Positions 12,078 through 24,089 of a stretch of 64,000 bases of DNA are shown here, one piece after another. The stretch covers positions 2,491,501 through 2,555,500 of the forward strand of contig BSBK01001302.1 in the NCBI GenBank assembly GCA_027943335.1. Reading direction: 5' to 3'. The position numbers and the translations under genes were made by a program. The DNA comes from Chamaecyparis obtusa (taxonomy: Eukaryota; Streptophyta; Pinopsida; Cupressales; Cupressaceae). Each line of letters starts with the position of its first letter. The stretch's first letter is position 1. A model generated the notes under the pieces. It saw nothing but the letters and a program-made list of their open reading frames with translations, made no database searches and had not been told where the DNA came from.

Positions 12078-12753
12078 TGTAACTAATGCAAGAGCATCTT
12101 GGGTCCTTGGCAATCATGTGTCACCAAAAACATATTTGAGTTTGTTTGTGTTGTTTGGTTCCTACTTTGACTAAGTTGGTTTAGTGTTGCTCAGTTTCCT
12201 TTGTTTGCCGGTGTTGGTCGATTATCTCTCTGGTGCTTGGTGAATTTCCATGGCGCTCGGTGATGCTTGTCTAGTGCTCAGTTGGCTTTGCTTACCAGCG
12301 GGTTTCTTTGATTTTATATTGAGGCTGACTTGTGCATTTAATTTGGGTTATGGATTTAATGTTAGTATCTATCATTGGGAATCTTGTGGTCCCAGATCTG
12401 ACCGTTCCTTCCATTGATTGTGGATCTGAAGGTCGACTCAGTTTGGTAGCCTCTTGTGTAAATGTAGTTGTTTGGTTAGAGTTTAGAGTCAGTTTTGATA
12501 GAAGATAGGAGATAGAAGATTAGAGATTATCTACAGATCCTTGCATGTTGGAGGACTTATGTACTTGATTGTAATATCTGGCTGAAACTGGGAAGGCCTT
12601 ACATCCCGTCATGTATGAATCAATTTGAAGATAATGTATGAAATTTTCTGCATTCTCTCTCTCACTATTGTGTGTTGTTGCTTTTGTGTGTTGAGCAAGG
12701 TGGATCAAGTTAGGGTGTGCCATTTTTGGCCCCTTCCCCATCCTCTTGCATGA
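12078..12753 (+). repeat. Gypsy-1 5' LTR
   Basis: It starts TGTAACTAATGCAAGAGC and ends TCTTGCATGA (normally ...GCATCA). It aligns over its whole length with 32279-32955 and 41558-42236. TGGTATCAGAG, the initiator tRNA-Met primer site, follows at 12755-12765. Confidence 0.85.
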
Positions 12754-12754
12754 G

Positions 12755-12765
12755 GTGGTATCAGA
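12755..12765 (+). promoter_or_regulatory. Gypsy-1 primer-binding site
   Basis: TGGTATCAGAG follows the 5' LTR after one base and is complementary to the 3' end of initiator tRNA-Met. Confidence 0.8.
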
Positions 12766-12890
12766 GAGAGGTTAGATCTAGATCTAGGTTTTTGAATCTA
12801 GATTTGAAGGTTCCTTCTTGTGAAGCCCTAGTTGAATTGTTGTGGGGTAGCAGATTGCGATCTGACTTGCAATTGCAGAGGGTTTTCAAG

Positions 12891-13583
12891 ATGGTTAGTG
12901 GGAGGCAAGATGCGGATCCAGGATTAGCAGACATGTTGAGACAACTTGCTGCTAGATTGGAAGTTGTTGAGACAGCCCAGCACAGAGGAAGACATCTTGA
13001 AGATGTTAGTAATGATGAAATTAAGGTAGAACAAGGTGATGTAGAACCTGCACCTATGATGGATCAGGGTGAAGAAAGATTCTTGAAGGCTTTGACAAGT
13101 CTGAAGTCTACACCACACTTTAATCCTCCTAAGTATGGTGGGAAATTTGATTCTGATGAATTAGTAGATTAGATCACTGAGATGGAAAAGTACTTTGAAT
13201 ATGAAAATGTACCTAAGGAAAAGAAGGTGAAAATTACAAGCACAAAGTTGAAAAGTCATGCATCCTTATGGTGGGAACATCTGTAGCTAGACAAAAAGAG
13301 GAAAGGAAAAGATAAAATCAAGGTATGGAGTAAAATGGTGAATAAATTGAAAGGAAAATTCTTACCTTGTGATTATCAGATTAACCTAGTTAGGTGAATG
13401 CAAAGTTTAAGGTAGAAAGATAGCTCGGTAAAGGAATATACTGAGGAATTCTATAGATTAGATATCAGATCTCGACATGATGAAGATGATGTGGAAAGAA
13501 TTGCTAGATACCTGAATGGTTTGAGAGTTTCCATCCAAGAAGAAATCAGTTTGGTCAAATTGGAGAACATTGAAGAGGCTTAT
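12891..13583 (+). pseudogene. Gypsy-1 gag, N-terminal part
   Basis: The likely start is ATG at 12891, about 125 bp after the primer site. Around codons 60-100 the sequence reads like the start of the retrotransposon gag domain (FNPPKYGGKFD), and WWEHL further on is a typical Gypsy gag motif. The frame has four stops (first at 13170), each explained by one C-to-T or G-to-A change in Gln, Trp or Arg codons. There is no net frameshift. The frame is interrupted after GAGGCTTAT at 13583 by LARD-2 and resumes at 20742. In the element's life cycle this protein would form the cytoplasmic virus-like particle. Confidence 0.85.
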
Positions 13584-15055
13584 TGATGAGAGCCAATTAT
13601 GTTCCATTTTTATACCATATTTCATCCTATTTCATGCACCTTCACACCCATTCCTATATTCCATTTCCATTACAAATCCTATTATTTTACCATTTTATGT
13701 TGCATATGATTAGATATATATAAGTGGTATTTAATATAGTTTTTTGATAAAATATGAAAATTAATTATTGGTTGTATTTACTAATAAGCATTGCTATTTC
13801 ATTTTTGGAGAACAATATACATGTACTATGGAGAAGGAGAAAACAAAATTCCTACATCCGGTGAATATACTTGGCAACAAATAATTCCAACCATTAATTA
13901 TTTGTTTTGCTAAATATTAGCTATTTGGTTGTAACAACAAATAATTTATTTTTGTACTCATATGACATAAAATAGTATAAATTATTTGTTGTTGCAACTA
14001 ATAACATTATGTTGTACGTAGGCCAAAAGAATGGCTAATTTTATGGCACAACAAATTCCTATATTTGTGGCTTGTTTTATTCCAACCCACAAGCCAAAAA
14101 TAATTCCAACAGAAGTGGCAAGAGAATAGGATCATGTGCTACAAAATAGGGCTGGAAAAATACGAGAAAATGCTATTGAATAGGGCTACAAAAATAAATC
14201 ATTGGTGGAGAAAAGTATTGGAGAAATAATGCTACAAAACAATATCCGTGAATAGAATATTCTTTAGAATTTGTTATATGCCCTTTTATTATATAAAGGC
14301 AATATCAAGGGGAGAAGCATATAGAATTTTGTGACAAAGAATTGTATCAGAGTATTGACGAATACAATATTATTTTGCATGATCAAGACAACAGCGTAAA
14401 AAGGCTTTCATCTCACCTATAAACTATGGAGCAAGGGCCCACTCCCTGGTGAAGCATGGTGATATTTATTTATTTTAATTGTTAATATTTGTGTTTTTTT
14501 ATCTATATAATTATTTGATGTAATTTTAAAACTATGATAGTTGTGTGATTTTGTTTGATCAAGATAGTTCTAATTTATTTTAATAAATGTATGATTTTGA
14601 TTAGTTTGATTTTATTTAAGATAGTTCTAATTCACTTTACTCATTGTCACATTTACAGTCCATTAAATTAGTTTGATAAAATATATATAGTTTGAGTTTG
14701 GTTTGAATTTTTTATTTATTTATTAAAGTTTGGTTTTAATATTATTAATTTTGTGAGAGGTTTTGTTTTATTTTAATAAAAAAAAAAATTTCTTGAAATT
14801 TTGTTGTGTGTGTAGCTCCAGTAGTTAGGAAGTGACAGTTTCTATCTCTGGAATTATTTTCTTTGTTGTAGGTTTCCTTCCTCGTGTTCTAGGTGCATCC
14901 ATAATCGCTCAGCTCACAACTTGCACCGCTTGATGGTATATTACCCGGACACCTTTCGCAAGCTTACGCTCTTGGATTGACATGTATAGAACAAGCTGAA
15001 TTCCATCATAAATTGTTAATGTTGTCTTATTATTTGCCCCAGTGTTGGCCTATCA
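13584..15055 (+). repeat. LARD-2 5' LTR
   Basis: It starts TGATGAGAGCC and ends GTTGGCCTATCA. A TATA box (TATATAAAGG) lies near 14290. Two inverted repeats built on AACAAATAATT lie at 13876-13906 and 13928-13998. The TATA box and both inverted repeats recur in the 3' LTR. Confidence 0.9.
13928..13998. repeat. Long inverted repeat in the LARD-2 LTR
   Basis: Arms 13928-13948 and 13978-13998 are 21 bp each and pair throughout with one G-T wobble around a 29-base loop. A smaller hairpin with an 11-bp stem on the same AACAAATAATT core lies at 13876-13906. The pair is conserved in the 3' LTR (about 19568-19693). Both lie roughly 300 bp upstream of the TATA box, in the probable U3 region. Confidence 0.85.
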
Positions 15056-15058
15056 TTT

Positions 15059-15076
15059 TGGCGCCGCTGCCGAGGA
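15059..15076 (+). promoter_or_regulatory. LARD-2 primer-binding site (tRNA-Asp type)
   Basis: TGGCGCCGCTGCCGAGGA resembles the complement of the plant tRNA-Asp 3' end with about two mismatches. It lies three bases after the 5' LTR. This primer choice is known from Athila and Tat Gypsy elements. Confidence 0.8.
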
Positions 15077-15307
15077 AAGGTGTCAAAGGCATGTTAGCTT
15101 GATGGGTTGAGTTAGGAACAATGCGTTAGGATGAAAGCTTTTGCAATTGCTAGCCTTGCTTAAGTAATTAATCTTAATTTGCATTGCATAAATCATATAG
15201 ATGCATTGTTTTAGATTTTACAAGTAGATCTTAGAAATTAGATTCAATTTAACATTATCACTAGTTGTTGTGAGTTATTGGTAAAGAAAAGCATATTTTG
15301 AAGAAAA

Positions 15308-16573
15308 ATGTTAAAAATGATGCATTTTAAAGGTTGTTCAAGTACATCAATTTTGGGTGAAAATTGTTTCAAAAATGGAAAATTTGAAGGGAACGCAAGA
15401 GGCAAGAAATTGGTGGTTGTCGCCCCCAGACCCCCGCCTTCAGATTTAAAAATAAAAGAAGAAATTGGTGGGGAAATCGCACCAACCAAAGGTGATATTT
15501 TTATATCCTCTCTACCTAATGAATGCAACTTAAATGATCTTGATCTTCCATTATCACGGGTATGCAAGAATTATATCTCTATGTTTGAACATGAGCAAAT
15601 CATTGATGAATTCTTAGAGCAATGTGATTTTGAGGTTGAAAATTTAACCACTTGTTGTTCTAATTGCTACAGGAAAGATGACCAATGCATATGCTCAAAT
15701 AACCAAGTGCACATGGTGAATGAGGTACAAGCTGTTTGTAAGTCTCACCATGATAACGGTGAAAGAGGACAAGTTTTTCTTGTAACTGATAAACAATTTT
15801 GAACTCAAAATCAAGAAGATCAAGGTATGTATTATGTTGGTAACCTATATTGTCACTCTGTTTCATTACAAAGCCAACATATTTCTTCAAAACATACTTC
15901 TCCACCTAGTATGCACAATGAACGTAATCATGCATGCTCACAACAACCCATATATCCCTCTTATATTCCACCATATCCATCCTTACCATCTTCGTTCCAC
16001 CCATCCTTCTTATTCCCATCTAATTTATTTCCTTCACACTGCTTACCATATTAATTATCTCATTCACATTATATTATACCCACTCCACCATATTCGCCAA
16101 AGGCAACTATATTGCCTGATACAATACTTCATAATAAGGTGGTTGGAAATACATATAATATTGAGCTTTCAAGCATCCCTGTACAATCTAATGATGTGCT
16201 TAAAATTGGTAAATCAACATTGGAATGTATTGATGCATATAAGGGATGTGATTTTGGTTTACTTAAATTAGAAGAACAATATAATTTATTGAATTATAAT
16301 CAACTTTGTTCTTCTTTTCTACTTAGTGAATCCCAAATACCTATAAATGAGCCCATACTTCAAGTTGCACCAATTTTAATTATTGGACTCATAAGCATGT
16401 GTGTTTATATTAATCATTCACTAAGTAATATTAAATCATATGCTTTCCTCATTCCACAAATGTGTTGTCAAATTCTCCAAGATCTATATTTTATTACTTT
16501 TATTTTTTGGAGACCTATGGTTAAATTGTGTATTCCTCACATACTTGTTGATTTGGGACCAATAATTGATTAA
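15308..16573 (+). pseudogene. LARD-2 reading frame, about 420 codons with two stops, unknown protein
   Basis: Three open segments (15308-15802, 15827-16054, 16112-16573) share one phase and are separated only by a TGA at 15800 and a TAA near 16052. The original frame was probably about 420 codons. The first third has basic Lys/Arg- and Pro-rich sequence, then an acidic stretch and a Cys-rich segment (CCSNCYRKDDQCIC, near residue 120) that could bind metal. The middle is rich in Pro, Ser and His. The last third has no domain I recognise. It occupies the place of gag-pol. It might be a diverged Gag-like or an acquired protein; the sequence does not decide. Confidence 0.5.
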
Positions 16574-19263
16574 GCACAATTATAAGGGATTATATGAATT
16601 AATGGCCAAATAAAATATGTTGCAAATGGATGGTTATTCATTTCCAAATGAATCAAAGTATTAATATGTATATATTTGTCAATATTGATTCTTTGCATTG
16701 CCAGTCTATTTCTTGATTCCTTGGATTGCCCTAATAACTCCATGCTTTTGTAATGTGAAATTAAGCTAGAGGGATATCCATTGAATTTTGAAATCTTTGG
16801 TTTAATATTTTCGTGACCTTGTCGCATGAAGTTAAGTTGGGGGGAATCCCTCCAAATTTGTGATTCTTGGAAGATTTTCAATCAAGCTTCATTGATTGTT
16901 TTGTTGGTCCTTTTAGCAAACCTCGACATATGACATCTCAATAATTTAAGGTATGTGTTCCTATGTTGATTGAATCACATTCATTGTAATCATATTCATT
17001 TATGTTTATCAAGTGTTTATTCATATGAATAACTCTACCTATCATTAGTAAAAATGCATTACTCACTTAATGGTAGGGTTATTAATTGGTTAAAATTGCT
17101 TTACTATACTTGAAATGCTTGGTTGGAGAATATTGTTACAGGTCTCTTGTTGTGGTGAGATGATCTTAGCATCAATACTAGTTGATGATGCTTCTCTACA
17201 CAAGAATTGCATAACACACTATGTTGGCTTTGTTAACATCATGAGGGCTTGTTATCTATCTGGCACATATCAATTTCACTCGTGCTTCAACATTTGAGAA
17301 CACAAGAAGGATATGGCATAAGGTATTCACCACCTTGAGATGAGATTTATTTGGTGCTTGGTAAAGTATAGGACAATGTGAAACTTGGTCTATGAGATCC
17401 ATTCATAATGTGGTATTATTTTATTGCACTATACATTTCAAAATTCTTTGAAGACATGTACACTCCTTCCTTGAGATGTGTCTCCTCTTCTCTAAAGTTT
17501 TGTGGACACATTGGTGACTAGTATCCATCTTCACTCCATACTCATGTCTTTGGTAATGAAGGTGTGTTACTTGAAAATTTAAATTTTTCCATAATGGATA
17601 TCTCTCAAGCTTCAAAAGAATAGGGTTTCATATCTTCATGTGATGTCATCCTATTTTATCATAGAGAAATGTGAGTAGCACCATCACTGTGAGTGATTCT
17701 CTTACCTCAATGTGCTAGTGTGTTCTAAAGTTCTCCAAGAAGATTTCAAATTCAATGGCATGAGATACATAGATCAAAGTTGATTGGTGTAGTGTTTCAG
17801 TGTTCCCAACTTTATGGAGATTATTCCTGGTCATCATTTCAAGTTCCTTATGCAATCAAGCTTCAATGGTGCCTTCTGCGAGGTCATGGACAAAACTAAA
17901 GTTTTGGATGGTATCATTTTTCATCATCCATGTCAAGATTTCTTATTCTTTGGTCATTCTATGTAGTTATTGAAAAAGAAAAAGAAATTAAAAAACAATA
18001 AAAGATCCAATAACGAAAACCTTTGGGCATTGTTGGCTAGTTAATATCTGAAAACCAATTTCTGGTGGATATTAATTGCAAAATAAATCCTTAATGGTGA
18101 AAACTATTTTTACAGTGCCATTAAGCGGTGAGTGATTGAAAATTGGCTTGCCAACGATCACTTGTCATTATCAAAAATTTTATAAAAAAGAAAAAAAAGG
18201 GGAAAAAAAAAATGAAAAAATATTGAAAAAATGACAAAATCAAATGTAATAATTGGTGTTCTTATTTTCTAGCTAATCATTCTTTTTCAGGGACACTCAT
18301 TGGCTTCTGTGGTTCTAGGCACCTCCTATCGCTCCCTCTTGAAGCTCTTATTTAGCGTGGTCATCAACACTTTGATCACCTGTCGTATACCTGTTCAGTT
18401 GAGGTGTTTTCACAAAATGTGCTACCCACTGTTTGTTCTACATTGCTTCAGTTTGATGATGGTAGCTCCTCGAGTTGCAATCTTTGTTATAATTTTTGGT
18501 TCCTTCCAGTGGTATACTCTCTGGTGATTACAGTTCGATGGAGGTCTTTTGTGGTGTTGCAGTCCTAGATGCCTCTCTTCATTCCTTGTTGTTGATTCAT
18601 CCATTTTGGAGATGCCAGTTGCTGAGTTTCTTTGTGTTCCAGCCTTGGTCTCTCTAAACATGCATGTTGGTAAAACAATCACTTTTGTTTTTCATTATTT
18701 TATCTCTTAACTTTATTTGTATTGCTTATTATATTGATCATTGTGCAACACCCCTAACTAGCCTCTCCCTGTTTCACGTGGATGGTCAACCTTTAAGTTG
18801 GGGGGAGGAATGTCACCCTATTATCTTCCATCCATCACCCTTACTAAATATTTCACCCTTACTAAACCTTTCACATTATCCATTATATGCATCATACAAT
18901 AGCCTTTTTTTTGTCTCTCATCTCTCCTATTTCGCCCATTTAAACTCCTCTTGTGCAAATTGAGATAAATTTCTCCTATATGAAACCTTTTGAACCATGA
19001 TGCTATAAAAAATGAAAAGCAAAGAAAATAAAATAAAATAAAAAAGAGAAACAACTTATGAAGAGTTGAAAGAGATATCCCTATTGAAGAAAAAAATAAC
19101 AAAGCTTGTCATGTGAAGGGATTTGTGTTTATATATGAGTTATCATGGTTCGAGGTGGAGACAAAGCCAAAATCTATAAACCTAAAGTGCTTCCAGTTAA
19201 AACTAAAGACCTCTTGAACATAATGATTGCACGAGGATGTGCAATATGCTAAGCTAGGGGGAA
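16574..19263 (+). other. LARD-2 internal non-coding region and polypurine tract
   Basis: About 2.7 kb without a convincing frame. Several short purine blocks of the form GTTGGGGG or GTTAAGTTGGGGGGAA (16835-16848 and 18795-18808) resemble polypurine tracts. The tract next to the 3' LTR is AGCTAGGGGGAA at 19252-19263. An A-rich low-complexity stretch lies at 17970-18240. Confidence 0.55.
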
Positions 19264-20736
19264 TGATGAGAGCCAATTATGTTCCATTTTTATACCATAT
19301 TTCATCCTATTTCATGCAACTTCACACCCATTCCTATATTCCATTTCCATTACAAATCCTATTATTTTACCATTTTATGTTGCATATGATTAGATATATA
19401 TAAGTGGTATTTAATATAGTTTTTTGATAAAATATGAAAATTAATTATTGGTTGTATCTACTAATAAGCATTGCTATTTCATTTTTGGAGAACAATATAC
19501 AACATGTGCTATGGAGAAGGAGAAAACAAAATTCCTACATCCGGTGAATATACTTGGCAACAAATAATTCCAACCATTAATTATTTGTTTTGCTAAATAT
19601 TAGCTATTTGGTTGTAACAACAAATAATTTATTTTTGTACTCATATGACATAAAATAGTATAAATTATTTGTTGTTGCAACTAATAACATTATGTTGTAC
19701 GTAGGCCAAAAGAATGGCTAATTTTATGGCACAACAAATTCCTATATTTGTGGCTTGTTTTATTCCAACCCACAAGCCACAAATAATTCCAACAGAAGTG
19801 GCAAGAGAATAGGATCATGTGCTACAAAATAGGGCTGGAAAAATATGAGAAAACGCTATTAAATAGGGCTACAAAAATAAATCATTTGTGGAGAAAAGTA
19901 TTGGAGAAATAATGCTACAAAACAATATCCGTGAATAGAATATTCTTTAGAATTTGTTATATGCCCTTTTATTATATAAAGGCAATATCAAGGGGAGAAG
20001 CATATAGAATTTTGTGACAAAGAATTGTATCAGAGTATTGACAAATACAATAGTATTTTGCATGATCAAGACAACAGCGTAAAAAGGCTTTCATCTCACC
20101 TGCAAACTATGGAGCAAGGGCCCACTCCCTGGTGAAGCATGGTGATATTTATTTATTTTAATTGTTAATATTTGTGTTTTTTTATCTATATAATTATTTG
20201 ATGTAATTTTAAAACTATGATAGTTGTGTGATTTTGTTTGATCAAGATAGTTCTAATTTATTTTAATAAATGTATGATTATGATTAGTTTGATTTTATTT
20301 AAGATAGTTCTAATTCACTTTACTCATTGTCACATTTACAGTCCATTAAATTAGTTTGATAAAATATATATAGTTTGAGTTTGGTTTGAATTTTTTTTTT
20401 TCATTAAAGTTTGGTTTTAATATTATTAATTTTGTGAGAGGTTTTGTTTTATTTTAATAAATTATTATTTTTCTTGAAATTTTGTTGTGTGTGTAGCTCC
20501 AGCAGTTAGGAAGTGACATTTTCTATCTCTGGAATTATTTTCTTTGTTGTAGGTTTCCTTCCTTGTGTTCTAGGTGCATCCATAATCGCTCAGCTCACAA
20601 CTTGCACTGCTTGATGGTATATTACCCAGACACCTTTTGCAAGCTTACGCTCTCTGATTGACATGTATAGACCAAGCTGAATTCCATCATAAATTTTTAA
20701 TGTTGTCTTATTATTTGCCCCAGTGTTGGCCTATCA
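19264..20736 (+). repeat. LARD-2 3' LTR
   Basis: It begins TGATGAGAGCC after the polypurine tract and ends GGCCTATCA before the target duplication at 20737-20741. It matches 13584-15055 with about 30 scattered differences, among them a small insertion near 19500 and changes in a T-rich run near 20390. Confidence 0.9.
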
Positions 20737-20741
20737 CTTAT

Positions 20742-21845
20742 CAATTTGCTTTGAAAGCTGAGGAGAAATTGAATGAGAGGCATGAGCAAAGAAAAAGACA
20801 TAGAGGTGGTAGATTCCCTAGAGGAAGAGGTAGATCCAATGGTGAAAATAATAGATCTGAACCAGAAAAGACAACTCTAGATAAAGGCAAGACTGAGTGG
20901 AAAGGTGAAAGTTCATCTAGAGGCAGAGGCAGTAACTACCGAGGTGGTTATAATAGAGGCAATTTCCAAGGACCTCGTTACAATTATGGAGAAGAAGAAC
21001 ATAGTTCATTTGAGTGTACACATGCAAGTAAGAAGGTTGGTAACAGTAGATATGCTTTGGTGGAAGAAGAGTCACCGAATGAACCTGAGAAGGAAAATAA
21101 CTTGATGGTAAGAAGAGCACTTTGGAATGAAGGTAAAAAGGAAGATTTGGTAAGGAAAAGTTTGTTCAAGACCAGATGTAGAGTTTTTGACAAAGTTTTG
21201 AAGGTAATCATTGACAGTGGTAGCTCGAAGAATCTGGCATCTGAGGAAATGGTCAAAAAGTTGTAGTTGAAAAGGTTGGAACATCCGAAGCCCTGTCAAA
21301 TTTCATGGATCAAAGATGAGCATACACTCTTGGTAACTGAACAATGTTATGTAAATTTGAAAATTGGGAAGTACTATGATAAGGTGTTATGTGATATCAT
21401 GCCTATGGATTCTTGTCATATTTTGTTGGATAGACCTTGGCAATATAATAGACATGCTATATATGATGGGAGATTGCATAAGTATACTATTTTGGCTGAT
21501 GGAAAAAGATAAATCTTGTTACCTTTGATGAAAGAACCTATTAGTAATGTTTGTACATCTGTGAAAGTTTTTTTGATGGAAGGAAGAAAGTTTGTTAAGG
21601 ATTTAAAGAGGAATGATGTATGTTTTGTTGTGATTCCTAACAAACTGGGTAAGAAAATAGAGGATAATGTCCCTGAGGAGATTGATAAGTTACTCACCGA
21701 GTACAATGAAATTATTTTTGATAATGTACCTGATAGTTTTCCACCAAAGAGAAGCATTGATCATTGCATGGATATTATCCTTGGAGCTAGTTTACCAAAT
21801 AAGGCACCTCATCGATTGACACCTACCGAGAATCAGGAATTGAAC
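20742..21845 (+). pseudogene. Gypsy-1 gag C-terminus and aspartic protease
   Basis: The gag frame resumes after LARD-2 (QFALKAEEKLNERHEQ). A basic Arg/Gly-rich segment follows at about 20800-20990 and then a degenerate zinc knuckle (EEEHSSFEC, other Cys lost). The protease motif IIDSGSSKNL is at about 21210-21240, with the usual DSG replacing DTG. The downstream linker (GKYYDKVLCDIMPMD...) is the standard region between protease and reverse transcriptase in chromoviruses. Stops at 21264, 21510 and 21846 fit CAG, CAA and CGA codons changed by one transition. Phase is kept throughout. Confidence 0.85.
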
Positions 21846-22640
21846 TGACAAATTCAAGAATTTTTGGAGAAAGTTTTGATCAGAGAAAGATTGAGTCCTT
21901 GTGTAGTACCTATGGTATTGGCACCTAAGAAGAATGGAGAATGGTGAATTTGTATTGATTCCAAAGCAATCAATAAGATAAAAGTGAAGTATAGGTTTCC
22001 TATTCTGAGAATGGATGATATAATGGATAGTTTGACTGGAGCAAAGTATTTTACCAAAATTAATTTGAAAATTGGGTATCATCATATCAAAATCAGAGAA
22101 GGTGATGAATGGAAGACTTCTTTGAAGACAAAAGAATGTTTGTATAGGTGGTTAGTTATGCCTCTTGGTTTAACTAATGCACCGAGTACTTTTATGAGGT
22201 TGATGAATGAAGTTTTGAAGAAATTCTTGAGTAAGTTTGTGATTGTATATCTTGATGAAATTATGATATTCAGTAAGACCAGAGAAGAACATTTGTTGCA
22301 TGTTAGACAAGTTTTACAGAGATAGAAAGAAGAAAATTTGCTGATAAATCTGAAAAAGTGTTCATTCATGAAAGAGGAGATTGTGTATTTGGGATTTATG
22401 ATTTCAATTGATGGTTTGAAAATGGATCCTAAAAAGGTTGAAGCTATTTTGAATTGGCCTAAACCTATGAATGCTAGTGAGGTAAGATCATTTCATGGTT
22501 TGGCAATTTTTTACCGAAAGTTCATTAGGAATTTCAGTTCAATTTGTAATGCTATGACTGAGACTATGAGAGGAGACAAAAGAGAATTCAAGTGGACACA
22601 TGGAGCTAATCAAAGTTTTGAGACTCTAAAGTAGAAGGTT
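21846..22640 (+). pseudogene. Gypsy-1 reverse transcriptase
   Basis: RT blocks follow in order: [52 protein letters not shown] and YLGFMIS. Two key acidic residues are altered compared with the family and with the second copy in this window: the first catalytic Asp (KIDL) is Asn, and the second Asp of the YLDD box is Glu. Stops lie at 21945, 22323 and 22632. The enzyme would copy the element RNA into DNA in the particle; this copy cannot. Frame phase stays constant. Confidence 0.9.
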
Positions 22641-22646
22641 GTTGAA

Positions 22647-23010
22647 TTGCCTATTTTGGTGTTGTCTGATTTCAATAAGGTATTTCAAGTGGAATGTGAT
22701 GCAAGTGGTAGTGTAATTGGAGTTGTGTTGAGTCAAGAAGGTAAACTTGTTGCTTTCTCTAGTGAAAATTTGAATGATGCAAAAAGGAAATATTTTGTGT
22801 ATGCTCAAGAATTCTATGCTATTGTTCAAGCACTAAAGAAATGGAGGCATTATTTGATACTGAGTGAATTTTTGTTGTATACTGATCATAAGGCTTTACA
22901 ATATTTGGGTAGTCAGAATAAGTTGAATCAGAGACATATGAAATGGGTTGAGTATTTGCAGAGTTATACATTTGTGATAAAGCATAAGAGTGTAGTCACT
23001 AACTGAGTTA
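22647..23010 (+). pseudogene. Gypsy-1 RNase H
   Basis: The segment shows FQVECDASGSVIGVVLSQ, the usual Gypsy RNase H start with its catalytic Asp, then the Glu in YAQEFYAIVQAL and the Asp in LYTDHKAL. It ends at a TGA (23004) that corresponds to Arg (NRV) in the second copy. It belongs to the same polyprotein as the flanking domains. Confidence 0.85.
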
Positions 23011-23018
23011 CTAATGCA

Positions 23019-24089
23019 TTGATTAGAAGATCTTTGATGACTAAGATGAAAATTGGAATTCTAGGCTTTGATGATATTAGAGATTCTTATGAATTTGATC
23101 TCAATTTTTTTGAGCCATGGAGAAAGTGCAGAGCACCTATTCAAGATCAACAAAGTACTAAATGGGATGAATATTTTATACAAGGAGGTATGTTGTTTAA
23201 AGGTAATCAATTGTGTATACCAAGAGGAGCAATGAGAACTAATTTGAGAAAAGGGAAACATAGTAGTGGTTTGGCTGGACATTTTGGTGTTGATAAGACA
23301 TTGAATTTACTTAAGGAGAAATACTTTTGGCCACAATTGAATAAAGATGTTCAGAAATTTGTGAAAAGTTGTGGAGTTTGTCAAGTTACAAAAGGAGTTA
23401 GTTAGAATACTAGATTGTATACACCGATTGTTGTACCTGAGAAACCTTGGATTGACATCAGTATGGATTTTTTTCTTGGCTTACTGAAGACAGTAAGAGG
23501 TAATGATTATGTATTTGTGGTTGTGGATAGATTTTCTAAAATGGCGCATTTTATACCTTGTAGAAAGACATCAGATATAGTACATATAGCAGATCTTTTC
23601 TTTAAGGAAATTGTCAGATTACATGGATTACCAAGGAGTATTATCTCTGACCGAGACTATAAATTTGTTGGATACTTTTGGAAGACTCTTTGGAGAAAGT
23701 TGGGTATTGATTTGAAATATAGTTCTACATTTCACCCACAAACCGATGGACAAATAGAAGTTGTGAATAGAATCTTGGGTAATCTTTTGAGATGTTTAGT
23801 TGGAGACACACCGGGTAATTGGGATTCTATGTTGGCACAAGCAAAGTTTGCATACAATAATTCAGCGAATAGGAGTACTGGAAAAACACCTTTTGAGATT
23901 GTAAATGGCATACAACCAAGAGGTATATTAGATTTGAGAGACATTTATGATGAAAGAAAGAGAAGTGTTGAAGGACTAAAATTTGCTAAATACATGAAGA
24001 CATTGCATGAAGATGTGAAACTTAAACTGGAAAAGAGTAATCAGAAATACAAAGATAGAGCTGATAGATCAAGAACACATAAGACTTTT
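23019..24089 (+). pseudogene. Gypsy-1 integrase
   Basis: The HHCC zinc-binding module is present (HFGVDKTLNLLKEKYFW ... CGVCQ). The DDE core follows: first Asp in SMDFFLGL, second in ISDRDYKF, and Glu in GQIEVVNRIL. A stop at 23403 corresponds to Gln in the second copy. The C-terminal part runs to RTHKTF at 24089, where Copia-1 interrupts it. The frame resumes at 31845. Confidence 0.9.

Larger units (their letters stand above)
13584..20736 (+). mobile_element. LARD-2: non-autonomous LTR retrotransposon inside Gypsy-1 gag
   Basis: Target duplication CTTAT lies at 13579-13583 and 20737-20741, and deletion of the insert restores the gag frame. LTRs are 13584-15055 (1472 bp) and 19264-20736 (1473 bp), about 98% identical by eye, so this is the youngest dated insertion here. 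The primer site at 15059 fits tRNA-Asp and the polypurine tract GCTAGGGGGAA ends at 19263. The internal 4.2 kb has one decayed reading frame (15308-16573) and no pol domains. The tRNA-Asp primer is used by Athila/Tat-type Gypsy elements, so such an element may supply the enzymes; this is inference. Confidence 0.9.

Noticed and set aside
15834..16271. A 145-codon frame overlapping the LARD-2 reading frame
   Set aside because: It is in another phase over the same DNA. The 15308-16573 phase has longer continuity, so this one is a shadow.
18821..19102. Minus-strand frame rich in Phe, Leu and Ser
   Set aside because: It reads A-rich low-complexity DNA in reverse, and the hydrophobic look follows from composition.
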